A stretch of DNA of 64,000 bases from Branchipolynoe longqiensis (Eukaryota > Annelida > Polychaeta > Phyllodocida > Polynoidae): NCBI GenBank assembly GCA_030323885.1, contig JASIRB010004049.1, forward strand, positions 112,011-176,010, given 5' to 3'. Positions within the stretch are counted from its first letter, which is position 1. Each line of letters begins with the position of its first letter. Of this stretch, positions 1 to 11,709 are shown piece by piece. The translations under genes and the position numbers were made by a program. A model generated the notes under the pieces. It saw nothing but the letters and a program-made list of their open reading frames with translations, searched no databases and was not told the DNA's origin.

Positions 1-2964
1 ATCGTCTGCAGATAAGAAAGCCAGGTCAGGCAAAATAGATCATAGAATAGTAAACAAAATAAAAACCTTAGAAGTTAAGTACACCAACATAGATGTCTTA
101 ACTAGCACTAAAAAGTCATTACTGGAAGTTGAAATCAGTTCACTGAGACCTGACATTATATGCGTCAACGAAGTATGTCCAAAAAATAGATTATACGAGA
201 TCAGTAAAATAAGCTTGGAAATAAATGGATATTATCTACTTACCAACTCGTTAGAGAAAAGAGGTACGATAATGTATGTTGCAAATCATTTGATAGCAAC
301 TCATTTCACACCAAAAACAGTTTTTGACGAATCAATTTGGTGCGAAATTCTTACTGAAGGAGTCATAACCATTTTAGGATGTATTTACCGTAGCCCATCT
401 AGCAATGAGCAAAACAATAATGCTCTTCTAGAATTAGTCAATGAGGTAAGAGAAATGAAACATGATAACCTGGTTATCGTTGGGGATTTTAACTTAAAAG
501 AAATCGACTGGGCCACTGGCATCTTACATTGCCGTGATGACCATTATGCGCGGATTATTTTCGACCACCTAAATGACTGTTTTCTGCAACAATTTATTCA
601 GGAACCAACCAGGTTCCGAGGAAATGAGACCCCAAATCCCTTGGACTGGGTCATTTCCAATAAGGATAATCTCATAGATAACATCAGGATAGGTGCCCCG
701 ATCGGAAAGAGTGACCATGCTGTCATATCCTTCAAAATCGATGTTAAAACAGAAAATGAGACCATCCCACTAAGATACTCATATTATAGAGGGGATTACA
801 TTGCCATGAGTAATGATATCATGTCCCATGACTTGCTAAATAAATTTAAGGAGAAAAATGTGCAAGAGTGCTGGGACCTGTTTCAAAATGTGCTATCAGG
901 TGCTATCAAAAGGCACGTACCACTAAGAAAATTCACAACCAGGAAACAACCTCCTTGGTACTCCAGGGATATTACCACTGCCAGAAAATTGAAAAACAAA
1001 GCATGGAATGTCTACTTCAATAATAAGACATTGGAAAATTGGGAAAAATACACTATCGCTAGGAATGCCCCAAATGACATTGTCAGTGGACACAAAGAGA
1101 CTTTTGAGGACAAAATTGTCCAAGACATTAAAAATAACCCAACAAATTTCTGGAGTTATGCTTCACATAAATAAAAAAATGGCAATGGCATACCAGCTCT
1201 AGCCAATAGTGATGACGAACTAATCGTAGACGATGAAGGCAAAGCTGAACTACTCAATGAGTTCTTCGTCAGTGTGTTTACCAATGAAAATACGAATAAT
1301 ATCCCACCCTCTCCAGATTCAGGAGTCACAGAATTCATCAGTGACGTTGACATAACAGACGATAAAGTTGACAAATTAATTGAAAAACTAAATGTCTCCA
1401 AGGCACCTGGGCCAGATGGGATCCATGCAAAAATCATCAAAGAGTGTTCTGAGCAAATTGGACCTATTTTGACATCTCTATTCCGTAAAAGCCTATTTGA
1501 ACGGAAAATACCCAAACAATGGAAAGATGCTGAGGTAAAACCCCTGCATAAAAAGGGACCAAAACGCCTGGCATCAAATTACAGACCTGTGAGTTTAACC
1601 TCCCTATGCTGTAAAATGCTAGAAAGAATAATCCGAGACTGTGTCGTAGAACACTTGGAAAAACTAGGATTGATATCTCCAGACCAACACGGATTCACTG
1701 GAGGAAAATCTTGTCTGTCACAACTACTAGAAGTGATGGAAATTTGGACTGACTGGCTGGATCATGGCCTGGCATGGGACACCGTCTATCTGGACTTCTC
1801 CAAAGCCTTTGATAGTGTGCCCCACAAAAGACTATTAAACAAAGTCAAAGCTCTGGGAATATCCGGATCAATTTCTGAATGGATACAGGACTTCCTGTCT
1901 GAGAGAAAGCAAAGGGTAGTTGTAGGTAATACAAAATCTACCTTTAAGAATGTCACCTCAGGAATACCTCAGGGAAGTGTGCTGGGACCAATATTATTTA
2001 TAATATTTATAAATGACCTGCCAGGCAGTGTCTCATCAAACCTAAAAATATTTGTGGATGACACAAAGGTCTTTCGAGCAATAAAAGACGTAAGAGATAA
2101 AAATCTCTTACAAGAGGATATTCTGAAACTCTCACAATGGTCGGAGAAATGGCAATTGCCCTTCAATGAAAAGAAGTGCAAAATTATTCATTACGGGAAA
2201 AATAATCCTCATTACGCCTATATTATGCAGAACACTGTCCTGCAACAAGATAGCTATGAAAAGGACTTGGGTGTAACCTTCGACTCCCAACTCTCCTTTC
2301 AGAAACACATGAGGACTATCATCTCAAATGCTAACCAGAGAGTAGGAATAATTAAAAGAACCTTCCATCGCCTCAACAAGAACAATTTTCTCATTCTATT
2401 TAAGTCTCTTGTTAGGCCAATTTTGGAATACTGTCCACAAATTTGGAGCCCAATTTTTCGGAAAGATATTCTGGAGATCGAAAAGGTTCAGAGACGTGCA
2501 ACGAAACTAGTTGTAGTTATAAAGGACTCACCCTATGAACAAAGGCTCAGGAAATTGAAACTTCCTACCCTTTCCTACAGAAGGAAAAGAAGTGACATAA
2601 TTGAAGTATTTAAAATTATGAAAGGTTTTGATAAAATAGATATGAACCAATTTTTCACCTTGAATAAAAGAGAAGGCAGCCGGGGCCATACTCTCAAACT
2701 AGTAAAACCCAGAGCCGTTTCAAAATTAAGGCAACACAGTTTCTCAAACAGGATCATAAATATATGGAATAGTCTCCCACAAAATGTTATAGATGCCGGC
2801 TCAATAAATTCATTCAAGAACCGATTAGAAAAAGCATGGGCTGATGATATAGGGAAATTTGACCACTTATTCACCACATGCTACTAATTTATTCCTTGTG
2901 TTGCTAAGTACTTGCACTCAAGCAAAAATGAGAGACAAATAAGTGTTCACACTTCCTGTCTACC
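1..2964 (+). mobile_element. CR1-like LINE (LINE-A), 5' part outside window
   Basis: A non-LTR retrotransposon of the jockey/CR1 group, recognised from its endonuclease plus reverse transcriptase frame. The 5' end lies before base 1. After the ORF2 stop at 2885-2887 about 75 bases of probable 3' UTR remain before the next element's flanking repeat at 2965. I see no poly(A) tail. CR1-group elements often end in short repeats rather than poly(A), so the 3' boundary is only approximate. Confidence 0.85.
2..2887 (+). pseudogene. LINE-A ORF2: endonuclease-reverse transcriptase, one in-frame stop
   Basis: The reading frame is open from base 2, so the protein starts upstream. First comes an exonuclease-endonuclease-phosphatase (APE-like) domain, roughly bases 60-750, with VGDFNL near 480 and KSDHAV near 710. 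The reverse transcriptase follows at about 1390-2500, with YRPVSLTS, LDFSKAFDSVPH and GIPQGSVLGPILF. The active-site loop reads FVDD at 2051-2062, where relatives usually have FADD; both aspartates remain. A TAA at 1172-1174 cuts the frame just after FWSYASHK, but downstream coding (LLNEFFVSVFTNEN) continues in the same frame, so this is a single nonsense change and not a separate gene. Such proteins nick target DNA and copy the element RNA by target-primed reverse transcription. Confidence 0.88.
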
Positions 2965-2974
2965 AATCACTATA

Positions 2975-3374
2975 GCTGTGTTTACACGGGGAATTGTGAA
3001 ACGTTCTAGACAAGGCGATTTATATGAAGCGTTTTAGAAGTGTGTTTACACGGACAGAGTTTGAAAGTGTTTTGGCGCCGGGAACCAGCAGCCTTAGGTC
3101 CGCCTGTAGCTGGCGAGCACTGCTATTTTACACTATCGCCGCCCGGGAACCAGCAGCCTTAGGTCCGCCTGTATCCGGCGAGCACTGCTATCCGCCCGGG
3201 AACCAGCTGAAACGTTTCTTGTAAACCACCTCCCGAGGTGGTATACGCGGAACGTTCCAGCTGAAACGTTTCAGCCCTAAAACGGCGCAGTGGCGCGTTT
3301 ACACGGACACATTTAAAACGTTCTAGGCAACTGGTTCCAGCTGAGGCGTTTTAACTCGCCCGTGTAAACGCAGC
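2975..3374. mobile_element. MITE-1, short inverted-repeat element with 10-bp flanking repeats
   Basis: Inverted ends GCTGTGTTTACACGGG (left) and its near complement CCCGTGTAAACGCAGC (right) bound about 400 bp. The 10-mer AATCACTATA occurs at 2965-2974 and again at 3378-3387, as expected for a target-site duplication; three bases separate the right copy from the inverted end. Inside are two copies of a roughly 50-bp GC-rich unit (about 3076-3126 and 3141-3191) and repeats of GTTTACACGG and AAACGTT. No coding capacity is seen, so it is a non-autonomous DNA transposon. An 8-10 bp duplication would suit hAT-like elements, but the superfamily is not proven. Confidence 0.65.
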
Positions 3375-3387
3375 TTTAATCACTATA

Positions 3388-4095
3388 TCACTATATATGC
3401 CGCTGGGTCGCTACATGTATTGTTTACTTATGCGGGTCTCGCACCCGGAACAAGCTCTCGTGTGCTGATTCCCGGTGCGTAGGCTTTGTTCGCCCCGCTC
3501 TGCTAGATACTGCTGTTATTGTTTTCCATTCGACCATACAACATTGGTTTCCGAATGTTTTCGCATTCGCGAGGGATACGCATTGTCGTATTAATAAAAA
3601 TTTTAAAAAAGAGAGAAAGAAGAGAGAAAGAAATTGCTTCGACAAATCGACGGTATTTAATAGTACAGGTATTTTATTAAATATGTCCCATCGGTTATTC
3701 TTAGTCTTACGCATCAAGTATTCAGAGATATGTATTACGTTAAATAAATCGACGGGTTCCAACTTCCCGATACACATATTCATGATGTTATCAAGCGAAA
3801 TAATTTGCTTTGGTAACACCACAAACGGGTCGAGTTGGACAAATCCTTTTGGTACCAAACAATTCTAATAAATTTATTACACTCCGGAAAGCGACTAGTG
3901 CCCCTACTCGCCCATTGTACTCTAAATTATAGTAGACGATCCAAAGGAAACAATATCGAAGATTATATTATTCAAGTATATTGTATTAACAATAAAGGAC
4001 GTCTTTAAGTTTAACATTCTCGGTCCGCAAAACCGAAAGTGTTCTAAATTAGTCACCATGGAGACACTGGGTTCTTCGTGACCTACTTCACCATC
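3388..4095. other. No gene recognised
   Basis: Mixed-composition sequence without a convincing reading frame, RNA gene or inverted repeat. A short purine run lies near 3605-3630. Confidence 0.5.
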
Positions 4096-4722
4096 GTCAG
4101 AGAGCGTGTATATAGATGAGAGGGACAACTCTCATACTAGACCGTGTAACAGCTTCCGACTGTGGCGCTCCAAGTGGTGGTTGTTGAACAGTTTATGCCT
4201 ACCAGCAAACTCAAGGCATTGTCAATGGCCGTGTGCAATCTTCATACAGAAAAAGTGAAATATCTCTAAAACTACACCACATAGAAACAAACTGTTTGGA
4301 ACACATATAGAAAACATATTCAACGATGAGACTATATTAAATTTGTATGGTTAGGGTTCTGTATTTCTATTAAGTTTGAATAAAATAGACGTTTTGCACT
4401 GCACATACGGCAAACTCAATGCATTGTCAATGGCGGTGAGCAATCTTCATACAGAAAAAGTGAAATATCTCTAAAACCACATGACCTAGACACAAACCGC
4501 TTGGAACACATATAGAAAATATGTTTACCAAAAAGATTATATTAAATTTATAAGGTTAGGGTTCCGGATTCCTATTAATTTTGAATAAAACTGATGTTTT
4601 GCACTGCGTGTACTGTCAAACTCAAGGCTTGTTCAACAATAACCGCGAGAGGCGACAATGTAGCCTGTGTTACCGATTTTCGTGGGAGTTGTCCCTCTCA
4701 TCTATATACACGCTCTCTGCCG
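4096..4722. mobile_element. MITE-2 with 32-bp perfect inverted ends and internal tandem duplication
   Basis: Bases 4099-4130 are an exact reverse complement of 4687-4718 (32 bp; the outermost bases read AGAGAGCGTG). Weaker inverted similarity continues about 60 bases inwards. The interior is a tandem duplication of about 205 bp: CAAACTCAA...GCATTGTCAATGG starts at 4206 and again at 4411, with a third start at 4617. No protein is encoded. It is a non-autonomous inverted-repeat transposon. No target-site duplication was resolved by eye. Confidence 0.7.
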
Positions 4723-5001
4723 TCGTATCTAGGGCAGCTTGCGGTTTCCCGCCAAAACGCGGGCTCGCCATTGGTCGACGGTCTACATGAACGCGCTTGA
4801 GCGCCATGGGGTCGGTTCTAGCCACACTTTGAGTCAGTCGTCATCTAGTCCCCACTGGATGTCGACCCAAATTCGGTTTTCTAAGAAATTCTAGGCGAGG
4901 TTGTTGGTTCAAGCCCCCTGCCAGTGAGAGCAAGGGGGTACGCACTTGTGGCTGGTTAAGGGCAGCTGAACCAAGGTTTCCTTCATCCTCGCCACCTTTA
5001 G
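4723..5001. other. Hairpin and tRNA B-box-like motif upstream of unknown reading frame
   Basis: A GC hairpin (CCCGCCAAAACGCGGG) followed by CTCGCCATT sits at 4748-4773. At about 4904-4914 the string GGTTCAAGCCC matches the RNA polymerase III B-box consensus. No matching A box was found, so this may be a decayed tRNA-derived repeat rather than a tRNA. The run CTTTTTTTGTAG ending at 5033 resembles a 3' splice site. Confidence 0.25.
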
Positions 5002-8000
5002 GCTCGGATAATATATACAAACTTTTTTTGTAGTGGGAGACGGGCTGTCGCTGGCCTGGTCGCAAGGACGCGACTGGGCACAGAGGTGGCCACCTCCCAG
5101 GCGAGCGGTCCGGGCTCAGAGCCGGACAGTGATGAGTTTTTTGTGTCAGTCCTTTGTGGACTGACTGGCCATGTCAGGCGGATGCGGTTGATCGACTGGA
5201 ATTCACTTCCAGCAGCACGCCGTACCGACAATAAATTGTCCCTCGTCGAGGGCAAGGAATCCGAGGCCCCGGCTGAGGAAGCTCCTTTAAATAGTCCTGT
5301 GTCTCAATCTTGGGCAGACAGTGACGTTACAGCCCCTCAAGTCGTCCCGATGGAGACTGAGGAGGGCTTTACTGTTGTCTCCGGACGCCGTCCTAAGGAC
5401 ATAATTGAGGATGACGAGCCTACCACCTCATCTCCAGGTAAGTTGTCTAAACCTTCTAGTTCTGATCGACTTTACAGTGAGCAGCCAACTGTGTCGCCGT
5501 CTCCTAGCAAGCAGGAAACGCGGCCGGCCGCATCTAGTGGTTCCAAGTCACCGACTGGGCAGCCACCTAGACGATCACCGCGCAAAAAGACGGTCGTCGA
5601 GAGAATCTTCAAATAGCCATCACCTGTTCAACGAACGGAGGCTCAAGTGGATTACGTACTGGAGGAGGAGGTTACCCCTCCTACCGATCCTACAACCGAT
5701 CCAGAGTTTGGCGTGATGGCACATCGTCTCGCCCGTCTGGAAAAAGGTGAGCTAATATGGGATAGCGATATCCCTGCTGCTACTATCCCTCCCCAGTATC
5801 CCAGTGAGGTAAATTGTGTCTTCAATAAGAAGTCTATCGGTGCCTACCCTATTAAGAGAGCCACCGAATTGGGTTTAGTGCAGGAATCCGTCATGGGGAA
5901 GCGATACTTCGGTCCCCCGCGACCCACACATAGGTTAGTCATGTACACGCTACCTGATACGCCAAAGAAGCGTAATAAATTGCGTCTCCCTCCTATTCAC
6001 CGTAATAAGAATGGGGACTCCGACGAAGAGGACTGGGTTGATGACGATCAAACCGGCCTTGAACCATACGTCGCACAATTAGCCGATATAATTACTACTA
6101 AACGCGGTATCAATAGGTCTGAATATCAATCAGACGACATTGCACATCTTAAGTTTGTTAGGCATACCTTCAGACCTAATGACCGGTGTGCATTCTGTGG
6201 GTATTTTCTACAGCGAGGTAGTGCCATCCCTTCTAATCTACTAGCTCCCAGGCGTCAATATAAACGGTGGGATGTTCTTGCTCGTCACATTTGTGAGGAG
6301 CATTTGTATACTGTAGCCAGGTGGTCATGCGACGATCACAAGTCTACACCTTGTCCATTTGCAAAAACAAGTGGGCAACCCTTCCAGACTGCAAGGAGGG
6401 GTTTAATGTTGCGACACTTGATGTCGTTTGGAGTCTGCACGCGAACCGGCCATAGATGCGATCAATCGATCATTGCGTTGCTGGCTCGCGTTGCCCAAGA
6501 CCCTACAGTGGCAGACCGGTGCCGGTTCACCTATCAACCGGAACTCAAGTGCCAGTGGGGCCGTGAGGGATCTACGGAAACCGTGAGGCTGCCCCATCAT
6601 GAGCACACTCTGGCACGGGGGTGAGACAATGAAAGAGAAGTACTACTTCTCCTCAGTCCACCGCCGTTTGCAGCAGGCCATGGACGGGGAGGCAGGAATT
6701 CCCAGCCGCCCGTCAATGTCCCGCCAACATGATTCCAGCCGCCCCAGGACTTCCAAGGGGCGCCCAGATAAACGCCATCCCGCATTTTCGTGGCGGATAA
6801 AATAGAGCCGAGTATCTCGTATGCCGTGGCCTTGACGGACATAGATGATCCGCCTCTAGTTAAAACTGCTGAGCAAATCGCCGAAGCAGCCCACTTCAAG
6901 GCTGTAGGCGATAAAATTAGAGCGCAAATTGCTCATCGTGCGCCTCCTCAGCCAGCTGCGACTGCAGCCCAACCTGCAACCAGCCAGGCTGTCCCTTCAA
7001 AGCGCAAACAAGCGCATAAGGTGGATCCCGCATTAACAACTGTGGGCACCATCACACCTTCAGTCCATCGAGACTTGAAGCGGCGGGCTGCTGAAATTAG
7101 TACCGCATCTGAGGAGAGTGTACCTGCCGCTGCCGAGGGGAGTCCCTTCCCCCCGGAATTGACTGATTCAGCTAAAAAGCCGCTCCTTGAGCAGTACGAA
7201 TGTTTACCGCCAACCGTCCAACATACTCTGCAGATTGATTCCAGGGAGGAGTCTACTGTAGCCATGGACATGTTTAAGGTCATGATTGGAGACATGGCTA
7301 CGTTCTGATTAAACCGCCTTGAATCTGTCAAGGTAAATCAGACCTACATCCTTCATGAAGCGCTCAACAAGCAGTTTCAAGAAGCATTGGCTTGTGATGA
7401 AGCCAAAACTTTGGTAGCCCAGAATAGCTACCGCTTCATGATCTCCCAACACGAGGAGCAGATACGTAAATGGGAGGAGATGAACATGAATTTCGCGTTC
7501 ACCTTCGGCGTCAAGGCGCTAGAATGGGACGGGAACCCGGAATCTCTGGACCTGTCCCATATTTCAAGTGCTAAGCTTTTAGCTAGCCTGCCAGCTGATT
7601 ACCGACCTACCCAGGTCACAGCAGCTGACAACCTTCCTGCGGCTTCAGGAGGCGCGGCCATTCCAGCTGCCCCTCCACTACCGCAACGCTGGCTACCAGG
7701 GAGCTATAAGACAGCTCCCCTACAGCCATACGTTCCACCGTCCACCTCCTACAAGGGTAAGATGGTTACCCCTAAGGGAAGTTTGGTGGTGGCCAGACCT
7801 GCTACACCACCAGCTGACAAACCAGAGGATCTATCCCTGGTCTCCATTACTGCTGCCATTCACCTTGAAGAGGACATGGCGGTTTGCGAAGCACTGCTAT
7901 GAGTGGAGCAGGTTGTTTGCGTGGCACCGCCTCCACTAGAGCCGGTTATTTACGTGGCACCGCCTCTACAGAAGCAAGTTATTTCCATGGCACCGCCTCT

Positions 8001-8436
8001 ACAGGAGCCGGTTATTCCCGTGGCACCGCCTCTACCGGGGCCGGTTATTTGCGTGGCACCGCCTCCACAGGAGCCGGCAGTTGTCGAAGCAACGCTTCAG
8101 GAAGTTCCTTCATGTAATGACAACATTCCACCAGCGGTGGGTGTCGCCGCTTTGGAGGTAAGTCTTCAAGACACCCTCCCTACATCTACCACCCAGAGGA
8201 AATCCCCATCCCCAGGGGGCTCCACAATATCTAGCGGCGAGGAGTGGGAAGATGCTGAGACCATTTTCTTAGATATAACCGTTGTCTCCTCCACCGCCGC
8301 TTCCGTTCACTACAACGTGATGGATCCCTTAGGGGTATTGGTGTACATTGTGGCCACCTACCCCATCATGGACTCAGAGGGCGGCCCGAGCCCCCCTAGT
8401 GAGGATATCCCTCCTCCACCTGAGTCCGCTGAGTAA
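5002..8436 (+). pseudogene. Decayed 1,144-codon reading frame of unknown family
   Basis: One frame stays coding-like from 5002 to the TAA at 8434, broken only by TAG 5614, TGA 6622, TGA 6730, TAA 6769, TGA 7306 and TGA 7900. Each stop is one C-to-T step from CAG, CGA or CAA. In order: an acidic, Ser/Pro-rich N-terminal part; a segment with DEEDWVDDD near 6020; a Cys/His-rich region (about 6180-6480, CAFCGYF, ARHICEEH, CDDH, CPF, GHRCD) that could bind zinc; a Pro/Ala-rich linker; a helical, charged stretch around 7320-7530 (HEEQIRKWEEMN); and a C-terminal part with five imperfect copies of a VAPPLQEPVI-like unit (7910-8090). No ATG lies at the 5' end, but a splice-acceptor-like site ends at 5033. 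I do not recognise the family. A retroelement gag-like product or a decayed host gene are both possible. Confidence 0.55.
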
Positions 8437-10625
8437 AGTTGATAAATATTTTTAATTTGCAATATAAATATTTATTATATAACAAGTTAACTCTTGTTTA
8501 AATTAAGCCCAGCACTACTATCGTAGTGCTATGAATTAAATTCTAATTACTTACAGGCTTAGACGCCTAAATTACATTGTTAACTTAAACATATAAATGT
8601 AAAGCACTACATACATAGTGCTATAAATTAAATTCTTACTACTTACAGGCCTAGCTGCCTACGTTACTTTTGTAACTACCACATATAAATTCAAAATTAA
8701 ATAATCATAAATAATAGGGTTTTTTGGGGAGGCAGTAATATTAAATTAGAAATATAGCTTGTCATATAAAATAGTAGAAAATTGATTATGTGTTCGTTTT
8801 TTATTAACTCTAAATAACCTGATTCTCTGCTCAAAAATAACAAATATATTCATAATATGTATATTTAATATTTCCTATCCATATATTTTAATTATGTTCA
8901 TGTTCTTTTCATTTCCAAAACAACACAATATTACACCGTGTCCGGGAGCCATGGCAACGTTTCCTCTTCTAGACGTCAGCGGTTTCGCGGGAGCCAGACG
9001 CGGGACTGGGATACGTACCCTGCAAAACCGGCCACCACCATCTTCGCTCCAGGGCACCACATCGGGTATTGTTGCTGGGTACATATTCATTTACGAGTAA
9101 ATATTTACGGGGGGGTCGCCTATTTTACAATTAAATAACACAAATACTTATTTTCACACATGCCACCACATAACACACATTTGGTTGTATATATATTTTG
9201 TAAATATGTTGTACATTCATTTCTATATATTATCCAAGTAATGTTAGAGCAGTGAATCAGTTATGGCAAGCGTTTATTTCGACCATTTTTATAAAGAAGT
9301 AATTTAATTTATTCATTTCGGGGTTTCAAGATTATAAGGGGTATTAAAATCTAGTAATAAATTCTCTCTGAGGTCACTATCTAGGCTGTAGAAAATTTCA
9401 TTTAAATATAACGTTTATAAATAATATAAATTGGGATCCTTAAATTAAATCAAATACAAATTAAGCCTTAAACCATTTTAAGCAAATATAAACTTGTAAT
9501 CCCTATCCACATGGCAATTGTTTAGGCGGCCAGGGGATTACATTATAATAAAAAATTGGTCATGTGGAAGAGATGAGGGTATTTTGAAACCACGTCAGAA
9601 ATTTAAAAATAAAAATATTCCAATTTTATTCCAAAGGTCAAAGTACTTCTTAAATGAAGCAGTATTCCAAATTTCATCCTAAAGAGTCGAGATCCTATTA
9701 CTAAAAAATATTGTAAATTTGTTTAGGTATTATATCATAGGGAATACTGGTAAATAAACCCTCACGCACGACCACCAGACCAACAAATTTAAGGAGTAAA
9801 GTATCGCAAACATATCAGAATTCTATAGAGATAAAAGTATTGCGAAGTTCGGTGAAAGTAATACAAAGAAATATTACACCAATTCCTTTAAAAGTAAAGT
9901 AAAGTAAATTTGATTAACACTACACGGCAATTAAATTTCTGGCGAAAATAACTAACCAGTCGAGTAATGTACATATATCATGTAAATATCACATATTATC
10001 CCAGAAAAAGGTTTTGGACATGTTGGTCCACTTATACATTTTTAAAAAAAAAAGGTGTAAAAGTCATTGTTGGAGGTGTACTAAGAACGGTTAGAACTGG
10101 TGGTAATGGCACCAAAACTCCATTGTTTAAATAATCTTCAAAACTAACGAAATGGCGATGGGCCAGCCCGGTAAATGTGGGCTCGCAATTAGTACGGAAA
10201 TTTGATTAAACTAAAGCAATTACACATCGCAATAACCTTTTCTAACTTAGTAGGTGCGCGTAAATGCGGTAAGCGTAAATATATCACTAATCATCAGAGT
10301 TGTAAAATTAGTGTTCCATTGTTCAGGATATTAACTCCATGTGGAAATAATATCAGGTTAAACATAAAACCGTTTGATTGTCAGTTAGGCGTGTCCACCT
10401 AATAATGCAAACGTAAAATACGGTTCCCCGCGAAAAACGCGAGCTCGCATTTTTGGAGCCACCAGCAAGGTTTATCGCGACGACCAGCTTCTTTCTCTTA
10501 GAAGTATCGAGATCCATTGAGTAGTACCCTAGTAGTGCCCCACATTTTCTTGAGACAAATATTTGACCATAATTTCAAAATTTCTAGCATAACATAACGA
10601 CCCGCGATGTTACTGGTCGCAACAT
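8437..10625. other. AT-rich tract, hairpin-rich tandem pair, no gene
   Basis: Two imperfect repeat units start at 8511 and 8603 (period about 92). Each holds AGCACTAC...TAGTGCT and AGGC...GCCT hairpins. A GC island at 8935-9070 has no convincing coding. Hairpins followed by CTCGCA occur at about 10165-10185 and 10425-10450. The rest is AT-rich with nothing recognisable. Confidence 0.45.
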
Positions 10626-11408
10626 TTTTCAGGGATTTCATGTATTGTAATCCATTCTATTCGAATGCGGATTTCATTATTAAGTAGATATTTACCATTG
10701 AACGATTACACAGCATTCTCCCCGGTTTATTCGTGGAATATTCCTGGTGTTGATGGGGATGAGAGATGCGGCCCCCCCGCATTATGCCTTTTGCCCGTCC
10801 ATTGACATTAATGGCAGTCGCTCCGACGGTACCGGCATGTCTGGTACAAACATACCAGGCAGCTTAGCTGGCGAGAAACAGGGAGCACTGCACAAATTCC
10901 ACAGCCCTGTGATGATCTCCTTCTGAGAGGGCGGGTATCCCCTAAGAGCGAGGATCGGGTACAATTAGTCCCGCTAGGACATAATTTCAGGTACCCACAG
11001 TAGCCTATTATTTTTCTGGTAATGTCGATTTTTATGGATTTATCCCATTCCATTACCAGATGTTGGCCGCTCCGAAACCGGGACATCACTTGCAATAAAT
11101 ATGTGTGTTTCTCCATATACGCGGGCTTTTATTCAGTTGCGAGTCGATTACCGCATCTATTGTTTGGCATTGGCTTTCCGTAGGTATTAACGGCACGCGC
11201 CCCCCTGATATTGTCTACTGTAGTGTACGGTGAGTTTGGAACCACGGCCGGGCGCTTCATGGTCCGTGCGTTGGCCCCTCATTGGGTCAAACCCGACACT
11301 AAATTGCGGGTAGACATCCGTATTGCACCTCAAGTGGATTTCCACGAACATCCCAAGTGCTCTAACTGCGACGGCCCGACTTTTCGTTTGCGCTATTTTT
11401 GTCCATAG
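10626..11408 (+). pseudogene. Possible decayed coding relic, unknown
   Basis: Reading frame 3 carries only four stops (TGA 10803, TAA 10809, TAG 11001, TAG 11181) over about 260 codons before a TAG at 11406. The last 74 codons look most protein-like and end in a CxxC pair (PKCSNCDGP) plus a terminal FCP. All four stops are one C-to-T change from sense codons. A minus-strand frame over 10782-11116 is also open, so the strand is not certain. I do not recognise a family. Confidence 0.22.
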
Positions 11409-11424
11409 CGTGGATGTTCGGCAA

Positions 11425-11670
11425 ACTCAAGTAGTTGGATTCAAAATTAAACTGGTAAATTTATAATATTAGGCCGCATTTAGGCAGGTTATGAACTGCT
11501 TTCGAATTTATGGATTTCAATATTAAACTAGTCAATTTAAATTAAGAATATATTAGGCCGCATGTAGGCAGGTAACAAACTGCTAATTGAACGTTATGTA
11601 ATTCAATATTAAACTAGTAAATTTAAATTTAGAATATAGTAGGCCGCATTTAGGCAGGTAACAAACCGTT
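11425..11670. repeat. Tandem array with AGGCCGCAT-TAGGCAGG core
   Basis: Three imperfect units with the core AGGCCGCAT(T/G)TAGGCAGG start at 11471, 11554 and 11641 (spacing 83 and 87), separated by AT-rich sequence containing TTCAATATTAAACTAG. Like the array near 8511-8690 it directly follows a coding-like relic. Confidence 0.6.
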
Positions 11671-11709
11671 AACCAAAATTTAAATTTCAGGTGCAGAGAA
11701 CTGCTGTTA

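Noticed and set aside
3024..3224. Open frame in MITE-1
   Set aside because: Covers duplicated non-coding units within an inverted-repeat element.
5614..7902. Stop-codon recoding (selenocysteine or an alternative code) for the TGA codons of the unknown frame
   Set aside because: All three stop types occur, each one C-to-T step from a sense codon, and other elements in the window use normal stops; decay is simpler.
10808..11116. Minus-strand frame near the weak coding relic
   Set aside because: No motif; overlaps the opposite frame that shows a more protein-like end; left undecided and not listed as a gene.
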